NCBI GenBank assembly: GCA_020060775.1
Contig: JAGUZN010000065.1
Coordinates: forward strand, 1 to 40,985
DNA from: Armatimonadota bacterium
Lineage (GTDB): Bacteria > Armatimonadota > Hebobacteria > CAIYQO01
Direction of reading: 5' to 3'
DNA length: 40,985 nucleotides
How positions within the stretch are numbered: the stretch's first letter is position 1; each line of letters opens with the position of its first letter. Both the position numbers and the translations under genes were made by a program. Of this stretch, positions 19,720-27,867 are shown in pieces. The notes under the pieces are model-generated. The model had not been told where the DNA came from. It was given only the letters and a program-made list of their open reading frames with translations, and did not search any database.

Positions 19720-21735
19720 TCAATTACGGTTGCGCAGCACGCCGCTGCGACCTGGCCGAGTCTTGGTGGGAATCCCCCACCCCGATGTGCCGCCACGGAT
19801 CGACTGAATAGCGCTGGGCGGCGGCGGCGGCAAGCTGCTCAATTCGAAATAGTACGCCGCGGGTGAATAGACCAGGCCATTCATCTGCGCATTTTGCAAC
19901 GCCTTGGGAAGGGGCTGCCCGGTTACGCGGGCTCCCATCCGCCAGTAGATAATGCGGGGGGGCGGCAAGCTTGCAAAGCGCGCGGTAATATCGTTCAGGG
20001 ACATGTTCGCCACCACCGTCTCATCACTTTCGAGACGAGCCTTCACCAGGTGACGATACTGGGGCGTGCCAAACGATGGATCGTTGCCGGAAAGCTCCAG
20101 CCAGTATTCGATGCCACCACCTGGAATACGCTGACAACGGAAGTTGCCGGACATATCCGGGGCTTGACCCTCGACAGGCGAAATGAGCGGCGGCGGCTTC
20201 AGCACGGTCGTGTGACTCGATACACTGCTCGGATTCCCCAGGTACAACCGGTACTGGTCAGGATGAGACAGTTCGCTGTCGTCCAGACCGCCGATGTCGT
20301 AATCCAGATACACGGTGCGGACAAAGTATCCGTACGTGCGCCCGGGCTCCAGTGGGTAGTTGAGACAATCAGCAGTGAGCGACTGCTCCGTGAGCGTGAG
20401 CCCCACGCCTGCATCCGTACTGCCCGGTTCGAGAATCGACGTGTCCTTCGTGAAACTTTCGAGGGAACCATCTTCTGGATTGATGCTGACTTCGGCAGAG
20501 AAGAGGCGGCCAATCCCGTTCATGACCGGGTCCGTCGAGTCGACATAGTGGGTGACCGTCCCTTCCACAATATCGATGGGAATTTCCGGATTGTCAGTGC
20601 GGTAAATCACATAGGCCAGCACACGGTCTCCCATGTAGGGCCAATTCACCAGCACGCCGCCATCCGGATGCCCGAGTTCAAATGCATTGGCGAGCGAGGC
20701 AGCTTGCGCCGTCATATCGTTCTTCAACTCATCCGCACCGCCATTGGTGCCCACCAGCATCGCCAACAATCCCAGCCCCACCAGCGACATGATCTGGAGG
20801 CCTGCTTTTTCCTTGTTCTCGCGAGTTAAGTGCTGAGGCTTGTGCAACTGGAAGACAGGGATGGCTTTATCCCCGGCCCCGATGCCTTTACTCTCCTCGA
20901 GCACCACTCCCATGGCATCTGTCGGCGTGACACTGCTCACGCGCACGCGCCCGGTCACGGTCTTGCGCCGAATGGTGATCAGTTCCATTCCCGCCTGAAT
21001 GCCGATCGTCGAGCCGCCTTTCAGGATGACCTCTTTGGATCGCGGCGTCGTTAACACCGTGGCAATGGGCAGGCGATTATCCAACAGTCGCTGTGCCGTC
21101 TGGTAGGCTGCAGTCGCCAGTGCCTCCTGCACGAGGACGTCTGTGCTGCCGCTATAGCCAATTTTCGGCGAACTCTTCTGCGTGACGAGCGCCCCGTTAA
21201 TCGGTTGTTTGGTCACCGTGCTGACCACCAGGGTGCTCACCGCCACCTCGGCGAACGTCCCGTCGCGCTCTTTTGACACATTCACCGCTTCGACCGTACC
21301 CGAGATGGTGAATTCGCACCCCAGCCTGTCGGCCACCATGGACTGGTTCATATAGTCCATGGGCACAGTCAGATTGTTGGCCTCAAGCACATCGGTAACT
21401 TGAGAACGCTTGATCACTTCCACTTTACGGGTGTTGGACAACTCGATCGACAGGGCGTCGGCAAAGGTACGGCCCAGCATGCCCGTGGGGTAGCCCGAGG
21501 CATTGTGGAAATCGATGACGACCACAGATGTCGGCTCGACGATGTCCTGGAAGAGATCAAACGAACCTTGCGCAGAAGCCGGGGGGAGAGCTAGCGGCAA
21601 TAACAGCGATACCAGCAGCCAACCACAGAAGACGCTGGTAATCGGCCGCCCCAGGCGACCATGAATCCATTTGGACATGGCGGTGGTTGCTCCTTTATCA
21701 ACTTGCCGGATGCTGGCAACACGTCCGGCTATCAC
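19720..21735 (-). CDS. CsgG-like domain protein with FN3-like repeats (likely start at 21678)
   Basis: Signal peptide after Met20 (MSKWIHGRLGRPITSVFCGWLLVSLLLPLALPPASAQ). TSVVVIDFHNASGYPTGMLGRTFADALSIELSNTRKVEVIKRSQVTDVLEANNL..ADRLGCEFTISGTVEAV resembles the CsgG/FlgO/LpoB-type fold. Then the segment IMSLVGLGLLAMLVGTNGG and FN3-like sequence. Confidence 0.7.
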   Translation of the reverse strand: MIAGRVASIRQVDKGATTAMSKWIHGRLGRPITSVFCGWLLVSLLLPLALPPASAQGSFDLFQDIVEPTSVVVIDFHNASGYPTGMLGRTFADALSIELSNTRKVEVIKRSQVTDVLEANNLTVPMDYMNQSMVADRLGCEFTISGTVEAVNVSKERDGTFAEVAVSTLVVSTVTKQPINGALVTQKSSPKIGYSGSTDVLVQEALATAAYQTAQRLLDNRLPIATVLTTPRSKEVILKGGSTIGIQAGMELITIRRKTVTGRVRVSSVTPTDAMGVVLEESKGIGAGDKAIPVFQLHKPQHLTRENKEKAGLQIMSLVGLGLLAMLVGTNGGADELKNDMTAQAASLANAFELGHPDGGVLVNWPYMGDRVLAYVIYRTDNPEIPIDIVEGTVTHYVDSTDPVMNGIGRLFSAEVSINPEDGSLESFTKDTSILEPGSTDAGVGLTLTEQSLTADCLNYPLEPGRTYGYFVRTVYLDYDIGGLDDSELSHPDQYRLYLGNPSSVSSHTTVLKPPPLISPVEGQAPDMSGNFRCQRIPGGGIEYWLELSGNDPSFGTPQYRHLVKARLESDETVVANMSLNDITARFASLPPPRIIYWRMGARVTGQPLPKALQNAQMNGLVYSPAAYYFELSSLPPPPPSAIQSIRGGTSGWGIPTKTRPGRSGVLRNRN

Positions 21736-21870
21736 GTTGTGCTACGACAGGACGCTGAAGGGGATGCCGCCACATCACACACTGGAGCGGGCAACAGCAA
21801 TTCCCCTACGCTAGTTAGTGTTCGCTGCCTGTACGAATTATTCCTTCCTCACGTGCCGGACAAACCTATT

Positions 21871-24800
21871 CTACTGCACCGAGAGAAAAGTCAGCAAACC
21901 TGTCCCACGGGCCTGGCGCCCATCGGCATCAACCGCATGGACTTCACAGAGGTACACCCCGCGTGGAACCTGGCGGCCCTGGCTATCGCGACCATCCCAC
22001 ACCAGGGAGTTCGCACCGGCACTCACCTGCCAGTCCGTCGCCAGAACGCGCACGACACGTCCGGTGTGCGTGCGGATCACGACATCAACTTTCGCCTCCG
22101 TAGACAGGGTAAAGGCTATGGGCATGGCGGTGCGCACGCCCCGCTGTCCCACCCCGCGCACTTCGGATACCAGCAGCGGCGCGGTGCGCGGGCTGACGAG
22201 GATTTCGAAGTATCGTACGGCGCCCTCCGGGCCCGAGCGGAAAGTATACTGTGTGGTCGTATTGAGATAGCAGCGCTGCTGTGTCGTCAAATCAACCAGG
22301 ACGGCCTGGCAGCCGGCCGGTAACTGTGCCGCCAGCGCCGGCCAACTGATGGCCACGTCCGTATCCGGTTGATTGGTGTCGACCTGGAACAGCCAGCGCT
22401 TCGTTGTCGTCATCGCTCCCTGAATATCAGCGGTTAACGCATCGACCCCCGGCCTCCAGCCCCGACGCACAAAGCCCGACACGACATAACGGCCAAACGG
22501 CTTGGGCGGTTGCGGCTCATCGAGCGCGGGGTCAAATCCATCCGTCGCGGTCGGACCAACACCGAAAGTCGCAGCCGTATCCCGGCGGTCGCCGGCACAC
22601 ACCACCAAATTCACCCGCCAATCATTCGCACGCGGCACGCGACGATGCTGGAGGAGCGGCGCCGGACTAAGGCTGGTCAGGGTAATTGGCCTGGGGATGA
22701 ACAGGGCGCAGGGCGTAGTGGCATACACCCAGTAACCGCTGTTCACTGCCAGTTGTGTACTCGGGACGTACTCGTCCCCATTCCAGGTGTAGATCACGCC
22801 GCTGACGTAACCAGACCGCTGCGCCTCTGCCCACGAGTAGCCGATCGTATCAGGCATGGGAGCGGAAGAGCCGCCCGGCAACACGCGGCACGCGTACAGG
22901 TCGACTAATTGCGTGAACGGATTCCCGACCAGGTTCCACCCCGGAGCCAACTCGCGACGGAAGTACTCCTTCCCGGTCGACATCTCAGTGGTTGTGCTGA
23001 CATTCGCCCCCTCCTGCGAGACCGTGGTGGATGTCAACAATCGAATCCAGTACGCCTGACCCGGTCGCATGGGCAGCGTCCCGACACCGATGTAACGCTG
23101 GTACCCCTGGATCGCTTCATCTTGCACCAGGGAAGGATCGTAAGTCGCCAACCCGTGCTCTGCGAGGCTGGCGGCGCTCACTTGCAACACCGTCGAAAAA
23201 TCTAGCCCTTGATAGTCGCCGGGCAACGAGAAGAGGGTGACCGCGCCATCGTGATCACCGTGGAGTGCCAGCAAGTGCTCCAGGCGAAAGACCAGGCTCA
23301 GCACAGAGTCGTCCGGCTTCAGGACGAACGAGGATTCCACTGTGCGACGTCCGGCCGCCGAGACGCGCATGCGATACATGCCGGCGGGGAGGTCGAAGTG
23401 TGCGTTGGATGACGGCGTGGTCGTCGAGAAACTGCTCGTGGTGATGGCAGCGGCCACGGGAGGGTCACTGGTGTCAGTCCCTACCGACCAGACCTCGACC
23501 AGGGCGTTGCCCAGGGCGGAAGCCGTAGCGCCGTCATACACGCGCACGCGCACGTTAGCGTCTGTGGATGCCGACTCCGTGGGGTACACCACATCGGCAA
23601 AGTGTTGCCCACTGTCAACGTACGCCGGCAAGCCGGTAGCCGTCAATGTCGTGTGGGGAGTGACGTAAAAGGTGAACGACTTCACCACGCCCGGCGCCCC
23701 GAGTTCATTATCGAATGCGCCCAGATACCAGCGCACCGAGATGTCCTCGGCAGGCTGCAGGTCGGTGAAGTCCAGCACAAAGGTCGCTTCAATCGGCGTC
23801 GATGAGCCGTCGGCCATCGGAAGCGAACCGTCGAATTGATAGGGACCGCCTGTGTTATTCATCGCCGCCGGCTGCCAGATCGCGACCGGCGAGGTGATGA
23901 CCGCAATCGATGAACCCAGCACCACGCGCAACTGATTGCGCACGGTGTGCGATATGGTGAACTCGGCCAGCATCCGCGGCGTATACGATGAGCGGGCGGT
24001 AACCCAGTACGCGCAGTTATCGTGCCAGGCCGGCTGACGACTCGAAGCCGTCCACCCGCCCACTGCCGAAGTAGTGCGCAGGGCGTCGTAGGCCAGCCAG
24101 GTGAACCCACTGTCCTGCCAATCCGTCCCCCAGGAATTGGCAATCAGCAATGCACCTTTTTCACCTGGCTCGACTTCATGATTCTGGTTCAGATCAATCC
24201 AGATGTGATCGTTATACCCGACCACCGTCATCGCGTGAGGGCTGTCTCCCACGGCGACGAAATCGCAGACTTGGCGGCCGGCGAACATATCATCATCGCG
24301 CGTCGCCGGGTCATCGGAAATATTGGTGAAGTGCCATTGGTTAATATCCGTGCCGTAGTTCAAAATGTAGCCATTGACCAACAGCTCTTTCAGCAAGCGC
24401 AAACCGTCAGTGGTATTGACATCCGTCACCATGCCCGCCTTATCCATGCGGAAATTAATGGCGCGTCGCCACACCTCGGTATCCAGGTTCCAAGCGCGAT
24501 AACTCAGCGGATCGTCTGCAGAGTCCTCGTACGCGAACTCCGCCCACGTCGCCGCGCCGTGTTTGAGCAGAATCTGATAGTTGTCGACAAGGGTCGAGCC
24601 CTGGTCCACACCATCATTCACAAAGGCGTATGACCAACGGGGGGAGAACTTGTTCGTGTTATCCGACGGACTGGTGACATTCCACCCCCGCGCCAGCGCG
24701 GTCATGTGCGTCATCGTGTAATACGTGGTGGAAAACGAAGCGCACGACCCGAGTTCGCCCTGGCTGCGGATGGGCGGAAAGTATGGAAGTTGGGAGTTAT

Positions 24801-25155
24801 CCACCACCGGGGGCAACGTCTGCGCACGCTCACCCGTACGCGTGACAACTGAAGAGACTTCCTGGCCGACCGGGACGGGGGCAACGGCGACGGGAGCAAT
24901 GCCGCGCACCTGTAGTGCGGCGTTCACGCGCTGCAGCCCGAGCCAGTTCAACGCCACCGAGGCGGTGCGCGTGCCCTGAGCCGCCATCCACGCGCGGTTG
25001 TCCGGCGTGGGTGGGAGCAATCCCGTACGATACGCCGCGCCAGCCTGACAATGGCCCGGACTGACGCTCACCGACATTATGCCGGTAACACCTACAACCC
25101 ACCCCAGTATGGCGAGGATGGGAACGAATACCCCGAGGCGGTTACGGTGAGTCAT
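21871..25155 (-). CDS. Papain-like (C1 family) secreted cysteine protease with FlgD-like Ig C-terminal domain
   Basis: Catalytic motifs in order: PPIRSQGELGSCASFSTTYY (Cys), GDSPHAMTVVGYND (His), LLIANSWGTDWQDSGF (Asn). N-terminal hydrophobic segment. C-terminal VDVVIRTHTGRVVRVLATDWQVSAGANSLVWDGRDSQGRQVPRGVYLCEV. Confidence 0.88.
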   Translation of the reverse strand: MTHRNRLGVFVPILAILGWVVGVTGIMSVSVSPGHCQAGAAYRTGLLPPTPDNRAWMAAQGTRTASVALNWLGLQRVNAALQVRGIAPVAVAPVPVGQEVSSVVTRTGERAQTLPPVVDNSQLPYFPPIRSQGELGSCASFSTTYYTMTHMTALARGWNVTSPSDNTNKFSPRWSYAFVNDGVDQGSTLVDNYQILLKHGAATWAEFAYEDSADDPLSYRAWNLDTEVWRRAINFRMDKAGMVTDVNTTDGLRLLKELLVNGYILNYGTDINQWHFTNISDDPATRDDDMFAGRQVCDFVAVGDSPHAMTVVGYNDHIWIDLNQNHEVEPGEKGALLIANSWGTDWQDSGFTWLAYDALRTTSAVGGWTASSRQPAWHDNCAYWVTARSSYTPRMLAEFTISHTVRNQLRVVLGSSIAVITSPVAIWQPAAMNNTGGPYQFDGSLPMADGSSTPIEATFVLDFTDLQPAEDISVRWYLGAFDNELGAPGVVKSFTFYVTPHTTLTATGLPAYVDSGQHFADVVYPTESASTDANVRVRVYDGATASALGNALVEVWSVGTDTSDPPVAAAITTSSFSTTTPSSNAHFDLPAGMYRMRVSAAGRRTVESSFVLKPDDSVLSLVFRLEHLLALHGDHDGAVTLFSLPGDYQGLDFSTVLQVSAASLAEHGLATYDPSLVQDEAIQGYQRYIGVGTLPMRPGQAYWIRLLTSTTVSQEGANVSTTTEMSTGKEYFRRELAPGWNLVGNPFTQLVDLYACRVLPGGSSAPMPDTIGYSWAEAQRSGYVSGVIYTWNGDEYVPSTQLAVNSGYWVYATTPCALFIPRPITLTSLSPAPLLQHRRVPRANDWRVNLVVCAGDRRDTAATFGVGPTATDGFDPALDEPQPPKPFGRYVVSGFVRRGWRPGVDALTADIQGAMTTTKRWLFQVDTNQPDTDVAISWPALAAQLPAGCQAVLVDLTTQQRCYLNTTTQYTFRSGPEGAVRYFEILVSPRTAPLLVSEVRGVGQRGVRTAMPIAFTLSTEAKVDVVIRTHTGRVVRVLATDWQVSAGANSLVWDGRDSQGRQVPRGVYLCEVHAVDADGRQARGTGLLTFLSVQ

Positions 25156-25313
25156 CCGATAGACCTCCAGAACGCGGGAAGGACAATGCCTGAGGACGGG
25201 CTGATCAGTACCATTCCCCGGCTATTCACGGGCGCAACTCCTTCATGTACTGTCGGCATGGAACTGACAGGGGGGGCCTATCGCAGGCGATATGCACCTT
25301 TCGCGATGTTGGT

Positions 25314-25342
25314 ATTATAACAAGAGCCTTCACACTTGACAA
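25314..25342 (-). promoter_or_regulatory. Sigma70-like promoter upstream of the secreted-protein block
   Basis: Minus strand TTGTCA-N17-TATAAT (-35 at 25337..25342, -10 at 25314..25319), ~160 nt upstream of the C1 protease start. Confidence 0.65.
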
Positions 25343-25478
25343 GCAACGGCTCTACGACAATGGAGGATACCCCTCACGCGAGTGCCTGACCGGACGCGGG
25401 ACCAAACGCCGGGTACAGAAACCTCGCGTCCACCTCGCAAACAGCGGTTGGGAAATCAGGATGGTAGCGCGGCAGGGC

Positions 25479-26099
25479 TTATACGCGTGGAGCATTGTCC
25501 GTGGGAATACCCAGGGCGTCCAGGAACGCGCGCACGTGCGTGCGAGTCTGTGCTGGCGTGCCGCTGTTATCAATCACGTAGTCGGCCAGCGGCAGTTTGT
25601 CGGCCAACGGCATCTGGGCGGCAAGACGGGCCTCCGCCTCTTCCGCCGTGTAGCCGCGGTCGTGTTGCAACCGTGCGCGTTGTTGCTCGGGAGTGGCATA
25701 CACCACCACGGTCAGGTCAAAACGGCCGGCAGCGCCGACTTCGTAGAGCAGTGGCACCACCACCACAATGAGGGGCGGCGGCGGGGTCATCGCCTGAAGG
25801 TCGGCAATGCGCCGGTCGACCTCGGCAAAAATCGCCGGGTGCGTGATGGCCTCCAGTTGTCGACGCGCATCAGGATTCGCAAAGACGAGACGCGCCATCG
25901 CAGCGCGGTCGAGGTGACCATCCGGGTGGAAGTAGGCGGGCCCGAATGCCGCACCAAGACGATGCCAGGCAGGGTGACCCGGGGCCACTACCTGCCTGGC
26001 AATGTCGTCAGTGTCGATCACCGGAATCCCAAACTCCCGCAAGAAATCGGCCACCAGAGATTTCCCGCTGGCGATGCCTCCGGTCAAGCTGAGGATCCG
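25479..26099 (-). CDS. coaE: Dephospho-CoA kinase (start codon not clear; ORF-track extension to 26348 rejected)
   Basis: RILSLTGGIASGKSLVADFLREFGIPVIDTDDIARQVVAPG (P-loop) ... HPAIFAEVDRRI...VVPLLYEVGAAGRFDLTVVVYATPEQQRARLQHDRGYTAEEAEARLAAQMPLADKLPLADYVIDNSG. Confidence 0.9.
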   Translation of the reverse strand, partial: RILSLTGGIASGKSLVADFLREFGIPVIDTDDIARQVVAPGHPAWHRLGAAFGPAYFHPDGHLDRAAMARLVFANPDARRQLEAITHPAIFAEVDRRIADLQAMTPPPPLIVVVVPLLYEVGAAGRFDLTVVVYATPEQQRARLQHDRGYTAEEAEARLAAQMPLADKLPLADYVIDNSGTPAQTRTHVRAFLDALGIPTDNAPRV

Positions 26100-26115
26100 T
26101 GTCGATCGGTGCGAG

Positions 26116-27588
26116 TTACGCTTCGTCGGATTCAGCCTCCGCAGCGGCCTCTTCAGCCGGGCTCTCCTCCACTGCCGCGTCCGTGGCGTCAACCGCGTCC
26201 GTGGCGTTGACGGCGGCCTCGTCCGTGGCGTCAACGGCGGCAGCCTCGTCCGTGGCGTCAACGGCGGCCTCGTCCGTGGCGTCAACAGTGGCAGCTTCGT
26301 CCTGGACCTCGACGGCGGTGACTTCGTCTTCGACCTCATCGGCGGCAAAGACGTCGCCCAACATCTCGCCGATCGTCATGCCACGGCCAGCGACAGTATG
26401 CGTGGCCATATAGGTGGAGACTTCTTCATCGCGCTCCGGCGCAACCTGGCGCAGGCTTAACGTCATGCGTCGTTCCGTCGGACGAATATTGACGATCTTG
26501 GTCTTCACCTGCTGGCCGACGGCCACCACCTCATCCGGCTTGCGGATGCGCTGGTCGGCCAACTCGGCGATGGGAATGATCCCCTCGATGCCGTGGTCCA
26601 ACGCCACAAACGCCCCGAACGGGACCAGCCGCGTGACAGTGCCGACCACGGTGTCGCCGACATTATAGAATTCGTCAACGTGCTGCCAGGGATCCGGCAG
26701 GATCTGCTTCAAACCGAGCGAGATCTTCTCCTGCTCTGGATCATACTTAAGCACCATGACGTCGATTTTCTGACCGGGCTTGACGATGTCCGAGGGATGG
26801 TTGATGCGGCTCCAGGACATCTCGGTCACGTGGAGCAACCCATCAATGCCGCCCAGGTCGACAAACGCGCCATAGTCGGTAACCCGACGCACGACGCCGC
26901 GGCGAATCTGGCCCTCTTCCAGCGTGGTGATGGTGACTTCGCGGCGAGCACGCTTCTCTTCCTCCACCGCCTGCTTCTGCGACACAACGACGCGCTTGCG
27001 GTTGCGATCAACCTCGATCACCTTCAAGCGGATCGACTGCCCGACGAAACGATCCAGGGCATTGACATTCTTGGTGGCCACATGCGACGCCGGCAGAAAG
27101 CCGCGCATCCCCAGGTCCACCACCAGGCCGCCCTTCACGCGGTCGATGACCATCGCGCTCAACGTCTCGCCATTCTCAAAGGCGCGGATGATGTCGTTCC
27201 AGGCCTTCTCATAATCAGCGCGCTTCTTCGACAAAATGATGTTGCCATCGCGCGCGCCATTGTCGACCACGTACACGGCGATCTCGTCGCCCACTTGCAC
27301 TTCCGTGCCGCGCCCGAGCTCTTCGGGAGGAATCTGGCCTTCGGATTTGGCGCCGACGTTCACCAGCGCACCATGCTCGTCCAGGCGCTCCACGGTACCG
27401 GTGATGATCGTCCCGTTTTTCAACGCACGCAGGCTGTCCTCTTGCTCGAGCAACTCTTCCATGCTCTGGTAGGCCACCTCAGCCTCCGGAGCCTCGGCAG
27501 TCTCACCGCTCGTCTCTACCTGCTCGGCTGCGAGCTCAGTGGTCTGCTCAATACCGTCCTGTTCAATCATGTTAGATAGTCCTCTCAC
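26116..27588 (-). CDS. rpsA: Ribosomal protein S1 (S1-domain RNA-binding protein) with acidic repetitive C-terminal tail
   Basis: Tandem S1 domains: GTIITGTVERLDEHGALVNVGAKSEGQIP..; GQIRRGVVRRVTDYGAFVDLGGIDGLLHVTEMSWSRINHPSDIVKPGQKIDVMVLKYD..KISLGLKQILPDPW; GDTVVGTVTRLVPFGAFVALDHGIEGIIPIAELA. Confidence 0.93.
   Translation of the reverse strand: MRGLSNMIEQDGIEQTTELAAEQVETSGETAEAPEAEVAYQSMEELLEQEDSLRALKNGTIITGTVERLDEHGALVNVGAKSEGQIPPEELGRGTEVQVGDEIAVYVVDNGARDGNIILSKKRADYEKAWNDIIRAFENGETLSAMVIDRVKGGLVVDLGMRGFLPASHVATKNVNALDRFVGQSIRLKVIEVDRNRKRVVVSQKQAVEEEKRARREVTITTLEEGQIRRGVVRRVTDYGAFVDLGGIDGLLHVTEMSWSRINHPSDIVKPGQKIDVMVLKYDPEQEKISLGLKQILPDPWQHVDEFYNVGDTVVGTVTRLVPFGAFVALDHGIEGIIPIAELADQRIRKPDEVVAVGQQVKTKIVNIRPTERRMTLSLRQVAPERDEEVSTYMATHTVAGRGMTIGEMLGDVFAADEVEDEVTAVEVQDEAATVDATDEAAVDATDEAAAVDATDEAAVNATDAVDATDAAVEESPAEEAAAEAESDEA
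26178..26300. repeat. Short in-frame tandem-like repeats inside the rpsA 3' end
   Basis: Five copies of CGTCCGTGGCGT starting at 26178, 26196, 26220, 26247 and 26271. Spacings 18, 24, 27 and 24, all multiples of 3, encoding (V)DATDEAA repeats. Confidence 0.85.
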
Positions 27589-27867
27589 TGTCGAATTTGG
27601 TTCGGACGCTGGCGTCCGTTATGAAAGTCCTCCGTCTCCGCCGATGCGATCGGACGGCGACGTTCAGCGTGGAAACGACCTCAAAGTGACGTGGGACACG
27701 TAGCTGCGTAGCGGCGCTTCACACGCGGCAGGTCCGAGATGATTTTCGGTACCGCGCCGGGATTCCCTTTCACTATAACTTTACCCGATAGACACACTTC
27801 ATGGCAACCCTTAGCGCGCGAAATCTCATGGCATATGGCCTGTTTTCGATCACGTGTTGACGATCGC

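Noticed and set aside
19720-21735. Curli secretion locus, suggested by the CsgG-like domain
   Set aside because: No CsgA/B/E/F-like genes seen. The CsgG-like domains are fused to FN3/Ig regions, so this is not a canonical curli operon.
13453-25155. Type IX secretion system cargo cluster, because of the FlgD-Ig/CTD-like C-termini
   Set aside because: No Por/Spr/Gld components in the window, and the shared module is much longer than a T9SS CTD. Similarity is limited to the general FlgD-Ig pattern. Cannot be excluded without the rest of the genome.
25156-25478. tRNA or small RNA gene in the 300-bp intergenic region between coaE and the C1 protease
   Set aside because: No cloverleaf or T-loop consensus (GGTTCRANNCC) recognised. 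Only the minus-strand promoter was supportable.
26178-26300. CRISPR-like array, suggested by regularly spaced short repeats
   Set aside because: Repeats are coding, with 18-27 nt periods in frame within rpsA. No spacers of constant length and no cas genes.
26100-26348. N-terminal extension of coaE (MPPMRSKTKSPPSRSRTKLPLLTPRTRPPLTPRTR...)
   Set aside because: This is the out-of-frame reading of the rpsA acidic-tail repeats; CoaE homology starts only at ~26099.
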